From positions 1 to 28,151 of the forward strand of contig NZ_QOLC01000004.1 in the NCBI RefSeq assembly GCF_003333325.1: 28,151 nt of DNA, given 5' to 3'. Under the pieces are notes generated by a model. That model searched no databases. It saw only the letters and a program-made list of their open reading frames with translations, and was not told the DNA's origin. Within the stretch, counting starts at the first letter, position 1, and the number at the start of each line of letters is the position of its first letter. Shown here in pieces: positions 1-7,315 of this stretch. This stretch comes from Candidatus Ulvibacter alkanivorans. GTDB lineage: Bacteria; Bacteroidota; Bacteroidia; Flavobacteriales; Flavobacteriaceae. The translations under genes and the position numbers were made by a program.

Positions 1-181
1 TGGAAAAGAAAGCGAGTAAAATTTGTTTATAGAAAAACTTGACAGCTATTGGAACGTATTCTTCTGGCAAACAGATAAAATAATTTCAATATAGATTCAA
101 TTTGTACAGCGTTTATCCATTCGATGATTACTATTCGCTCAATAAATTGTATTTTAGTGTAATATTCAAATCCCATTCTTT

Positions 182-1843
182 ATGTCTATTTTACCGGAAA
201 GTATTGATCGTTATCGAAAATTTTTCGGGTTACTTATTAAGTATTGGAATAGTGACCTTCTTAATTATTCGACTTCTCAAGCGTTAGGCGAATCTCAAGA
301 ATCTCTGAATAATGATTTTGAAAATTCACCTGAAAAACTTGTTAGTGACTTGCAAAAGATGGGGCCTGTTTATATCAAGTTAGGGCAATTGTTATCAACT
401 CGACCTGACTTATTACCTAATTCTCACTTAGAGGCCTTATGTGAATTACAAGACGATGTAGCGCCAATTCCGTATGAAGAAATTCATCAAATCTTCGAAC
501 AAGAAGTAGGTACTCGGATATCGAAAGCGTTTACAAATTTTGAAGAAAAGCCACTTGCCAGTGCTTCTATTGGCCAAGTGCATAAAGCAACGCTTCATTC
601 GGGTTTGACAGTAGCTGTGAAGATCCAACGTCCAGGCATTAGACAGAAATTTGTTTCAGATCTCGACACACTTAGGGAAGTCGCGACTTGGGCTCATAAG
701 AATTCAAAAGAAGCTAGGAAATATAACGTACAAGATGTCGTTGAGGAACTTGAATTTACATTACTAAATGAGCTCGATTATAAAGCTGAAAAACAAAATC
801 TAATAGTTTTAAGTAAAACTTTAAGCGAGTTTAAGCATCTGGTAGTCCCTACACCAATTTCCGACTATTGCACGTCCAAGGTACTAACCATGGAATATTT
901 GGAGGGAAAAAAGGTAACATTGATAAATCCGCTAAGACGCATAGAACAAAACCTAAGTCCATTAGTGGATGAGTTGGTTAGGGGATATCTCAAGCAAATT
1001 ATCATTGTAGGTAATGCTCATGCCGATCCACATCCAGGAAACATTCATATTACACCAGATCACAAGCTAGCAATCATGGATTTAGGCATGGTCGCTCAAT
1101 TCCCTGAGAAACTAAGAGAACAGTTTATGGAGTTGATTCTAGCTTTAAGCGAAAACAACAGTGAACAAGTTGTGTCGGTTTTATTAGCTTTAAGCACATA
1201 TGATCTTGAAAAAGCTCCTATAAATACCTTCAGAAAAGAAATAACGCGAATAATCCTAGAAAACAGTACTAGTTCGGCCAAAGAATTGCAAACGGGGCGT
1301 CTCATAATCCAGATGAATCGAATTGCTGCTCACAACGATATAAAACTCCCTGTGGAATTAAACATGCTGGCAAAGATCTTGCTAAACTTAGATCAGATTA
1401 TTGCTGTGCTTTCGCCAAATTACAATTTGAATGCAACTATAAAAAGTTATATGAACGAGATTATGCAATCAAAAATGATTGATGATTTGAAACCTGGAAA
1501 TCTCCTACACTTAGCTTTAGAAACTAAAAGACTCGCTGAAAAAATGCCAGAACGGGTCAATGCCATTTTAGATAAGGTGGCCAATAACAGATTGGAAGTC
1601 AAAGTAAATGCTATAGACGAAGCGAGATTCACAGATGCCTTTCAAAAAGTGGCAAATCGAATTACACTAGGAATTATAATTGCATCAATGATTATTGGAG
1701 CTGCTTTGCTTATCCAAATTGATACTAGTTGGACGATTATGGGTTATCCCGCACTTGCTATTATTTTATTTTTAGTAGCAGCACTCATTGGTTTTTATGT
1801 TATCTATCAAATTGTCGTTAAGGACGACAACTTTAAAAAGTAA
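182..1843 (+). CDS. AarF/UbiB-family (ABC1) atypical kinase, C-terminal membrane anchor
   Basis: The 553-residue protein has the complete ABC1/UbiB signature. The KxGQ motif is at K66-Q69 (YIKLGQLLSTRPDLLP), the alanine-rich nucleotide loop ASASIGQVHKA at about 126-136, the ATP-site lysine K147 in VAVKIQRPG, the catalytic HADPHPGN at 280-287, and the metal-binding DLG (normally DFG) at 300-302. Two hydrophobic helices at the C-terminus (about 499-518 and 525-545) suggest membrane attachment, as in UbiB. In the family these are atypical ATPases/kinases linked to quinone synthesis or lipid homeostasis. Bacteroidota usually make menaquinone, so a ubiquinone role should not be assumed. The ATG at 182 precedes the conserved N-terminal helices. 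I found no good TAnnTTTG promoter in bases 1-181. The next gene starts 44 nt downstream on the same strand. GC content is lower than in most of the window. Confidence 0.93.
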   Translation: MSILPESIDRYRKFFGLLIKYWNSDLLNYSTSQALGESQESLNNDFENSPEKLVSDLQKMGPVYIKLGQLLSTRPDLLPNSHLEALCELQDDVAPIPYEEIHQIFEQEVGTRISKAFTNFEEKPLASASIGQVHKATLHSGLTVAVKIQRPGIRQKFVSDLDTLREVATWAHKNSKEARKYNVQDVVEELEFTLLNELDYKAEKQNLIVLSKTLSEFKHLVVPTPISDYCTSKVLTMEYLEGKKVTLINPLRRIEQNLSPLVDELVRGYLKQIIIVGNAHADPHPGNIHITPDHKLAIMDLGMVAQFPEKLREQFMELILALSENNSEQVVSVLLALSTYDLEKAPINTFRKEITRIILENSTSSAKELQTGRLIIQMNRIAAHNDIKLPVELNMLAKILLNLDQIIAVLSPNYNLNATIKSYMNEIMQSKMIDDLKPGNLLHLALETKRLAEKMPERVNAILDKVANNRLEVKVNAIDEARFTDAFQKVANRITLGIIIASMIIGAALLIQIDTSWTIMGYPALAIILFLVAALIGFYVIYQIVVKDDNFKK

Positions 1844-1887
1844 ATGCACATTCAATTGATATTGTTGCGAATTTAAAAAATTGAAAA

Positions 1888-3171
1888 GTGAAAAAAACCT
1901 TACTAACATTAGGTCTAGCGTTAATTGCTTTTATCACACTAACTTATTTTTCGTTTTGGAGTCAGCCATCTGACCCTGAAATTTCTGTCTTACTGAATAA
2001 CAAAGATTTCGATTCTATTTCATTTGCTAATGTAAGGGAAGTTAAAATTGCCGCAAGTACACAATACGACGGAAATTTGCTAAAACGACTCATGCAAGGC
2101 GAACACTATAGAAGGTCATGGGAAGTTACTGTTTTGGCCGAAATCGTATATTTAGACACTTTATTTGGAGGGATGGAATTTGTAGAAGAAGGAGGTGGTA
2201 AGCAAACTAGCTCACTAGAAATAAAATCAAAAGATGGTGTGATCTACACCTTACGTAGTATCAACAAAAACCCAGAGGCCCTCGTACCCGAATATGTAAA
2301 AAGTCTAGGAGTTGAAAATCTAATTATGGACGGCATCTCTGCGCAACATCCATACGGAGCTCTACCTGCTGCCTCATTGTCTGAAACCGTAAATGTGATA
2401 CACACTCATCCTCGATTGGTATTTATTCCCGAACAAGCTTGGTTATCATCCTTAAACCAACAATATGGCAATCGACTTTATTTTTTAGAATACGAAAGCG
2501 AAGGAGGTGAAAATTGGACTGGAATAAAAAACGTTGTAAATATTATAGATACAGAAGATCTTATAGAATTGAAGTTAAAAAATTACAAGAATACCCACAT
2601 CGATTATGCTGCGCTTGTAAGAGCACGACTCCTTGATCTATTTATAGGTGATTGGGATCGTCATGCCAAACAATGGGGATGGGCGATGCAAAAAAAGGGA
2701 GACAGCTTAATAGGTATTCCTATTGCAGCAGATAGAGACAATGCATTCTTTACCTTAGATGGTGTACTCCCTACCCTTATTTCTAACAAGAACATAAAAC
2801 CTAAATTAAGACCCTTTAAGGATGAAATTGATTACTTGCCAGGTCTGCTATATGATTTCGATGCTTATTTTTTAAAGGACGTTCCGGTATCTGTATTTAT
2901 TTCGCAAGCTGAATATTTACAAGCTAAACTTACAGATGATGTAATTGAAAAAGCATTGTTGAAATTTCCTAAAGAAGTATACGATCTTGATGCAGAAGAA
3001 ATAGAAATTAAATTGAAATCTCGACGTGAGAATTTAGTTGCTTACGCTAAAAAATTCAAATTAATTCTAAACGAAAAATCGAGACCTACAAACCCATTAA
3101 ACGGATTATATGATGTAAACCTCCCGGAGCATTTAATTAAGTGTTTTGATTGTTCTCAGGAACACGAATAA
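1888..3171 (+). CDS. Membrane-anchored or secreted FAM20C/HipA-like kinase-fold protein
   Basis: This 427-residue protein starts at a GTG codon. A hydrophobic segment at about residues 4-24 looks like a signal peptide or signal anchor, so the rest probably lies outside the cytoplasm. The visible motifs are a glycine-rich GGGKQTSSLEIK at 102-113, LRS at 122-124, the loop IGDWDRHAKQWGW at 253-265, and ADRDNAF at 281-287. The DRH loop resembles the catalytic IGNxDRH of FAM20C and HipA-type kinases, and DRDNAF resembles their metal-binding aspartate. From memory, the same GDWDRHxxQWxW / DRDxxF pair occurs in Bacteroidota outer-membrane surface antigens and metallophosphoesterases. Here it stands alone, with no barrel or phosphoesterase domain. 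The substrate is unknown, and the kinase assignment is an inference from motifs. It probably shares a transcript with the upstream UbiB-like gene. Transcription likely ends at the hairpin after 3222. Confidence 0.7.
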   Translation: MKKTLLTLGLALIAFITLTYFSFWSQPSDPEISVLLNNKDFDSISFANVREVKIAASTQYDGNLLKRLMQGEHYRRSWEVTVLAEIVYLDTLFGGMEFVEEGGGKQTSSLEIKSKDGVIYTLRSINKNPEALVPEYVKSLGVENLIMDGISAQHPYGALPAASLSETVNVIHTHPRLVFIPEQAWLSSLNQQYGNRLYFLEYESEGGENWTGIKNVVNIIDTEDLIELKLKNYKNTHIDYAALVRARLLDLFIGDWDRHAKQWGWAMQKKGDSLIGIPIAADRDNAFFTLDGVLPTLISNKNIKPKLRPFKDEIDYLPGLLYDFDAYFLKDVPVSVFISQAEYLQAKLTDDVIEKALLKFPKEVYDLDAEEIEIKLKSRRENLVAYAKKFKLILNEKSRPTNPLNGLYDVNLPEHLIKCFDCSQEHE

Positions 3172-3221
3172 CATTCCTAAACATTTCTTACTTAATTATG
3201 TATAACATTTTCTCATTTGAA

Positions 3222-3265
3222 AATAAAAACTCCCCAAAGGATACTTCCTGGGGAGTCATTTTTTG
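3222..3265. terminator. Bidirectional intrinsic terminator
   Basis: The stem ACTCCCC (3229-3235) pairs with GGGGAGT (3250-3256). An inner AGGA/TCCT can extend the helix. Six T residues follow on the + strand (3259-3264), and on the minus strand the stem is followed by TTTTTATTTT. It can therefore end both the kinase-like gene (+) and the tRNA (-). Confidence 0.85.
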
Positions 3266-3339
3266 TAGCGAGAAGGAGACTTGAACTCCTGACCTCCGGG
3301 TTATGAATCCGACGCTCTAACCACCTGAGCTACCTCGCC
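3266..3339 (-). tRNA. tRNA-Met (CAT), probably elongator
   Basis: Read on the minus strand, this 74-nt sequence folds as a complete cloverleaf. The acceptor stem GGCGAGG pairs with TCTCGCT (two G-U pairs). The D stem is GCTC/GAGC, the anticodon loop TTCATAA has anticodon CAT, and the T arm is AGGAG-TTCAAGT-CTCCT. The discriminator base is A. CCA is not encoded. The anticodon stem has an A31-C39 mismatch next to the loop. CAT could also belong to lysidine-modified tRNA-Ile2 or to initiator tRNA. The paired acceptor end and absence of three G-C pairs below the anticodon loop argue against initiator. Elongator Met is my preferred reading. The gene has its own promoter immediately upstream. Confidence 0.9.
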
Positions 3340-3353
3340 ATATTTTGCGGTTG

Positions 3354-3384
3354 CAAAGATAGCAACAAATTAATCTGAAGCAAA
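3354..3384 (-). promoter_or_regulatory. Bacteroidota-type promoter for the tRNA gene
   Basis: On the minus strand, TTTG (3384-3381) is followed after 19 nt by a perfect -7 element TATCTTTG (3361-3354). Transcription would start near 3347, just before the mature tRNA 5' end at 3339. The promoter lies in the gap downstream of the hisS stop codon. Confidence 0.85.
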
Positions 3385-3397
3385 TAATAGATTGTAT

Positions 3398-4768
3398 TTA
3401 TTTTAGCTTCGCTATCAATTCTGAGGTGTTTACTCGCACCTGATCGCCTAGCTTCATATTTTTCAAGGTAAATTGTTGTTCGTTCATTTCGCTTTCACCT
3501 GCTAGCACCACAAAAGGAATATTGCGTTTATCGGCATAGCCCATCTGTTTACCCATTTTAGCCTCATCTGGATACAACTCTGCAGAGATGCCCTCGGCTC
3601 TTAATGTAGCTATCGCTTGTAATGCATATAGCGCCTCTTTCGTACCAAAATTTATAAAGAGAACTTGAGTCGTAGCCGAAACAGTTTTTGGAAAAAGATC
3701 CAGCTCTTCAAGCACCAAATAGATACGGTCTAGACCGAAGCTTATACCTACACCACTCATGTCTTTAAGTCCGAAAATACCGGTAAGATCATCGTAACGT
3801 CCTCCCCCACCAATGCTGCCCATCTTTACTTCGGAAGGTGCCGCCACTTCAAAAATAGCTCCCGTGTAATAGTTAAGACCCCGCGCCAAGGTGACATCAA
3901 TCTCTAAAGTTGCAGTTTTTAATTGAAGGGTTTGTATCTGTTCGATTATAAAACCGAGTTCGTCAACACCTTGCATTCCTATTGAAGAAGAAGCTAAGAG
4001 TTCACGTAATTTCGCTAGCTTTTCACTAGCCGATCCGCTCACCGAAAATAAAGGCTGAAGTCTGTTGATAGCTTCCTCGGATATTCCTTTTTCGCGCATT
4101 TCTTTAGTTACTCCCGCCTCACCAATCTTATCTAATTTGTCCAGTGCCACTGTGAAATCGATAAGCTTATCTTCTGCTCCAATCACTTCTGCGATACCAC
4201 TAAGCACTTTGCGATTGTTCATTTTAATGGTGACGCCCTTTAGATCTAGTTTGCTAAAAACAGCATCATATAATTGTACAAATTCAACCTCTTGCCAAAG
4301 AGAAGTACTTCCCACTACATCGGCATCGCACTGATAGAATTCTCTAAAACGTCCTTTTTGCGGACGGTCGGCACGCCATACCGGTTGTATTTGATAGCGT
4401 TTAAAAGGAAAGGTGATCTCGTTTTGGTGTTGTACGACATATCGTGCGAAAGGTACTGTTAGGTCGTAACGCAATGCTTTTTCGGATATTCTTGGCGTCA
4501 TTTTTAAGCTATCCTTCTCAGCATACAGCGAATCGTCAACTTTCCGAAGAAAATCACCACTGTTCAATATCTTAAATATAAGTCGGTCTCCCTCATCACC
4601 ATATTTCCCCATCAAGGTTTCACTATTCTCAAAAGAGGGCGTCTCAATAGGCTGAAATCCGTAGTTGGTAAAACAGCCTCTTATGGTATCCATGATGTAG
4701 TTTCGTTTTACTACTTCAGTTGGAGAAAAATCACGGGTCCCTTTGGGTATAGAAGGTTTTTTTGACAA
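3398..4768 (-). CDS. hisS: Histidyl-tRNA synthetase
   Basis: This class II aminoacyl-tRNA synthetase charges tRNA-His in the cytoplasm and is 456 residues long. Motif 1 lies near 36-60. Motif 2 is at 123-145 ([19 protein letters not shown]). The HisRS-specific motifs are [13 protein letters not shown] at 295-307 and GGGGRYDDL at 320-328, and motif 3 [11 protein letters not shown] is at 341-351. The C-terminal 90 residues form the anticodon-binding domain. The start is a TTG codon: the reading frame is closed by a TAA five codons upstream, with no ATG or GTG between, and the next internal ATG (residue 26) would remove the PKGTRDF segment. I saw no convincing promoter, only a partial GATATTTG. 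No terminator follows directly, so transcription may continue into the tRNA up to the shared hairpin. Confidence 0.97.
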   Translation of the reverse strand: MSKKPSIPKGTRDFSPTEVVKRNYIMDTIRGCFTNYGFQPIETPSFENSETLMGKYGDEGDRLIFKILNSGDFLRKVDDSLYAEKDSLKMTPRISEKALRYDLTVPFARYVVQHQNEITFPFKRYQIQPVWRADRPQKGRFREFYQCDADVVGSTSLWQEVEFVQLYDAVFSKLDLKGVTIKMNNRKVLSGIAEVIGAEDKLIDFTVALDKLDKIGEAGVTKEMREKGISEEAINRLQPLFSVSGSASEKLAKLRELLASSSIGMQGVDELGFIIEQIQTLQLKTATLEIDVTLARGLNYYTGAIFEVAAPSEVKMGSIGGGGRYDDLTGIFGLKDMSGVGISFGLDRIYLVLEELDLFPKTVSATTQVLFINFGTKEALYALQAIATLRAEGISAELYPDEAKMGKQMGYADKRNIPFVVLAGESEMNEQQFTLKNMKLGDQVRVNTSELIAKLK

Positions 4769-4952
4769 AGTAAACAGGTCTTATGTATTAAACATTTTTA
4801 TTCTGCAGGCAAGATAAGCAAGCCGTTGTAATTCCTGCAAATATCTTAATTTCTAGACACATTTTACAGTTTAAACCATAGAATTGTAATCGAAAGCCCC
4901 ACTGCATTACGAGCTAATAAAGGAGTAGATGCCTAATTGGTAATTATTCTAT

Positions 4953-4960
4953 TATTTTTG
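4953..4960 (+). promoter_or_regulatory. Possible -7 element for the permease gene
   Basis: TATTTTTG matches the TAnnTTTG consensus exactly, about 50 nt before the ATG at 5011. No TTG lies at the usual spacing; the nearest is 13 nt upstream (4937-4939). This makes the call tentative. Confidence 0.45.
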
Positions 4961-5010
4961 TAACAATACGTGTCGTCACGAGTCTAACGAGAAACACTTT
5001 TAGCGCTACT

Positions 5011-6249
5011 ATGTTTTCATTGTTCCGAGAGAATATTCGAATTGCACTCGATTCCATTAAGAGTCAGTTGCTTAGAACCATATTAACGGTGATCATTATT
5101 GGAATTGGTATATGGGCGCTGGTAGGTATTTTAAGTGCGGTAAAAGCATTAGAGAACACTATTTCAAGTGATTTCGCATCCATGGGTGCCAACACATTTA
5201 ATATTCAGCGCTATGAGTTCACGGTACAGCGACAAGGGGGGGAACGTGAAAAGATCAATCCCATTATTAGCTACGATAATATTAGAGAGTTTGTAGACAA
5301 GTACGATTATCCGTTCACCGAAACCTCGGTTTCCTTTCGTGCCACCAGCGGTGCTGAAGTAAAGTATGAGAACGAGAAGACAGACCCGGAAGTGCAGGTA
5401 TTTGGGGTGAATGAGCATTATTTGGCCAATACAGGAACTGAAGTGGAGACAGGTCGACAATTTACCTACTTCGACATTGAAAATAATAATAAGGTCTGTA
5501 TCATCGGATCTGATTTTCTGAAGAATCTATTTGAAAATGAGAATCCAATTAACAAGACCATTAGTATTCGTGGTGTAAAGTTTAAGATCATAGGCGTGTT
5601 GGAGTCTAAAGGGTCTACCTTCGGAAACAATCAAGATTTAAAAGTGTTGATCCCGATTCAAGTGGCACGTGGTATTTATACGCAACCCAATATTAATTAC
5701 TCCATAAGTATAAAGGTGGAGGATAAAGAATTACTGCAAGCAGCTCAAGATGAGGCCATAATCACCTTTCGAAATGTTCGAAAACTAAATCCTATTGAAG
5801 AAAACAACTTCGGAATAGAACGCAGTGAGGACCTTATAAATCGTATAGCTTCGATTACCGGTTATCTAGAATGGGCGGCATGGATTATTAGTATCATCAC
5901 CATTTTAGGCTCCTCCATTGCCTTAATGAATATTATGCTGGTTTCGGTAACGGAACGCACACGAGAGATTGGTGTTAGAAAGGCGCTTGGTGCCAAGCGC
6001 TCCACCATTTCCACTCAGTTCTTTATGGAAACCATCGTTATTGGTCAGTTTGGGAGCTTTCTTGGAATTCTATTAGGGATCCTCACCGGTTTTGCCTTTG
6101 CCAAGATCTTTAATTTTGATTTTAGTTTACCGTGGGCCGCCATGATCTGGGCAACCGTTATCACGTTTCTCGTTGCTGTTATTGCCGGTAGTTATCCTGC
6201 TACTAAGGCGGCGAAACTAGATCCTATAGAAAGTTTGCGTTACGAGTAA
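5011..6249 (+). CDS. MacB/FtsX-family ABC transporter permease
   Basis: The 412-residue protein has the MacB-permease layout. TM1 is at about 21-44, followed by a periplasmic MacB_PCD-type domain (about 48-270) and TM2-TM4 at about 287-311, 342-366 and 374-395. The segment after TM2, SVTERTREIGVRKALGAK (312-329), is the characteristic FtsX/MacB coupling region. The C-terminus AGSYPATKAAKLDPIESLR is equally typical. Members act with a MacB-like ATPase, and often a MacA-like adaptor, in mechanotransmission or efflux. No ATPase or adaptor gene lies next to it, so the partner must be encoded elsewhere. A -7-like element lies at 4953-4960. The stop codon is 4 nt from the start of a large repeat array. 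Confidence 0.9.
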   Translation: MFSLFRENIRIALDSIKSQLLRTILTVIIIGIGIWALVGILSAVKALENTISSDFASMGANTFNIQRYEFTVQRQGGEREKINPIISYDNIREFVDKYDYPFTETSVSFRATSGAEVKYENEKTDPEVQVFGVNEHYLANTGTEVETGRQFTYFDIENNNKVCIIGSDFLKNLFENENPINKTISIRGVKFKIIGVLESKGSTFGNNQDLKVLIPIQVARGIYTQPNINYSISIKVEDKELLQAAQDEAIITFRNVRKLNPIEENNFGIERSEDLINRIASITGYLEWAAWIISIITILGSSIALMNIMLVSVTERTREIGVRKALGAKRSTISTQFFMETIVIGQFGSFLGILLGILTGFAFAKIFNFDFSLPWAAMIWATVITFLVAVIAGSYPATKAAKLDPIESLRYE

Positions 6250-6311
6250 TTTTGTCATTCATAGCAATGCGTAGCATCCCTTGCCATTCAGAGCGAAGCG
6301 TAGCATCTTTT

Positions 6312-6390
6312 GTCATTCAGAGCGAAGCGAAGAATCTCATTACATAAACCAACACCTTACTAAAGATCTCTCACATCCGTTCGAGATGAC
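6312..6390. repeat. Long palindromic repeat unit 1
   Basis: This 79-nt unit opens with GTCATTCAGAGCGAAGCG and closes with CATCCGTTCGAGATGAC. The two ends are imperfect inverted repeats (GTCAT...ATGAC, arms about 27 nt), so it could fold into a long hairpin in DNA or RNA. An 8-nt spacer AATACGAC separates it from the next short unit. Confidence 0.85.
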
Positions 6391-6543
6391 AATACGACGT
6401 CATTCAGAGCAAAGCGTAGCAACCCTTGTCATTCAGAGCGAAGCGAAGAATCTTTTGTCATTCAGAGCAAAGCGAAGAATCTTTTGTCATTCAGAGCGAA
6501 GCGAAGAATCTTTTGTCATTCAGAGCGAAGCGAAGAATCTTTT

Positions 6544-6622
6544 GTCATTCAGAGCGAAGCGAAGAATCTCATAACACAACCCAATACCTCACTAAAGATC
6601 TCTCACATCCGTTCGAGATGAC
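6544..6622. repeat. Long palindromic repeat unit 2
   Basis: It has the same 79-nt length and the same ends as the unit at 6312, and is also followed by AATACGAC. Its central part differs at a few bases (ATAACACAACCCAATACCTC). Confidence 0.85.
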
Positions 6623-6688
6623 AATACGACGTCATTCAGAGCAAAGCGTAGCAACCCTTGTCATTCAGAGCGAAGCGAAGAATCTTTT

Positions 6689-6767
6689 GTCATTCAGAGC
6701 GAAGCGAAGAATCTCATAACACAACCCAACACCTTACTAAAGATCTCTCACATACGTTCGAGATGAC
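6689..6767. repeat. Long palindromic repeat unit 3, abutting a stop codon
   Basis: This is the third 79-nt copy, with CATACG in place of CATCCG near its end. It ends 6 nt from the stop codon of the minus-strand DUF6495 gene. Its hairpin could act as that gene's 3' processing or termination structure. Confidence 0.82.
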
Positions 6768-6773
6768 CGTGGA

Positions 6774-7247
6774 TTACTTATTTAAAATATCCTCAAAAAA
6801 GCGATACAGTTCTCCCTTTGTTATAATGGCTCCTTGTTGTATCAAAGCAAATATATCGGCATTCTTATCTTCGGAAAAAGCCTTAGTTGCCGTGTAGAAC
6901 TCCACTTCGTCTGATGCGAAGTTCTCTTGCAACCATCTGTAGCCTTCGGCGGTTGTGATATCTTTGGTTTCATCGGTTACTTTTACCGCGATAAGTTTCA
7001 TCTCAGTTTCGGCAATACGAAACAAGAACAATTGTAGAGGCGACATGTTTTCTAAGTACTCCGCTTTTTGAAGTACGCCTTCCCAAACCAGGTCGCTAAA
7101 CACATCTAATTCTTGTTCTGCAACTTCAGGTTGTTTTTCTTTAATAGCGGCCCATTCTTCAGCCGTAATGGATTGGGTCGCTAAAAAATTTATAAACTCG
7201 GGGTGAAGTTCTTCGAATTGTTCTTTTGTAAGTCGTGTGTATTTCAT
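6774..7247 (-). CDS. DUF6495-family conserved protein
   Basis: This 157-residue, acidic, apparently soluble protein has no signal peptide or membrane segment. It begins MKYTRLTKEQFEELHPEF. I recognise this N-terminus, and the position just after rplI, as the Bacteroidota family DUF6495; its function is unknown to me. It is mostly helical by appearance, with an LQLFLFRIAETEMKLIAVKV core at about 71-90 and a TAEGYRWL segment near 98-105. The ATG lies 68 nt after the rplI stop, but a terminator-like hairpin sits between them. It may therefore be expressed by read-through or from a weak promoter (TACCTTTA at 7313-7306, one mismatch to consensus). The 3' end abuts the repeat array. Confidence 0.8.
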   Translation of the reverse strand: MKYTRLTKEQFEELHPEFINFLATQSITAEEWAAIKEKQPEVAEQELDVFSDLVWEGVLQKAEYLENMSPLQLFLFRIAETEMKLIAVKVTDETKDITTAEGYRWLQENFASDEVEFYTATKAFSEDKNADIFALIQQGAIITKGELYRFFEDILNK

Positions 7248-7249
7248 TT

Positions 7250-7294
7250 TCAGAAAAAAATAAAAAGAAAAACCCCAACGCTATGGTCGGGGTT
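7250..7294 (-). terminator. Terminator of rpsF-rpsR-rplI, possible attenuator before DUF6495
   Basis: On the minus strand, AACCCC (7294-7289) pairs with GGGGTT (7276-7271), partly extended by GAC/GTT inside the stem. A long T-rich tract (about 7270-7250) follows. It lies 21 nt after the rplI stop and its T tract ends 3 nt before the next ATG. Confidence 0.8.
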
Positions 7295-7315
7295 CTAAAC
7301 TATGTTAAAGGTATA

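Larger units (their letters stand above)
6254..6767. repeat. 29-nt-period intergenic repeat array with palindromic long units
   Basis: The array fills the space between two convergent genes, starting 5 nt after the permease stop and ending 6 nt before the DUF6495 stop. The basic unit begins GTCATTCAGAGCGAAGCG and starts at 6254, 6283, 6312, 6399, 6428, 6457, 6486, 6515, 6544, 6631, 6660 and 6689. Steps are 29 nt, except after 6312 and 6544, where the step is 87 (3 x 29). Those two units and the last one are long units. There are two variants, one ending GAAGAATCTTTT and one ending GTAGCAACCCTT. A block of at least 100 nt is duplicated with an offset of 232 nt (8 x 29). From memory, related SERSEES-encoding repeats are widespread in Bacteroidota genomes. 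Their function is unclear to me. Confidence 0.92.

Noticed and set aside
102..287. Small open frame overlapping the start of the UbiB-like gene
   Set aside because: It overlaps a well-supported gene in another frame and shows no recognisable domain.
3266..3339. A31-C39 mismatch as a sign of a tRNA pseudogene
   Set aside because: All other stems and the promoter are intact, and the same GGATTCATAACCC loop region is, as I recall, common in bacterial tRNA-Met.
6399..6572. Possible CRISPR array, because of six near-identical units at 29-nt spacing
   Set aside because: There are no unique spacers between the units; the whole 29 nt is the repeat, and no cas genes are present.
6281..6897. Three overlapping open frames with SERSEES/EAKNL/FRAKRR peptides as possible proteins
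   Set aside because: They are read-throughs of the 29-nt repeat in rotating frames, overlap each other, and the last runs antisense into the DUF6495 gene.
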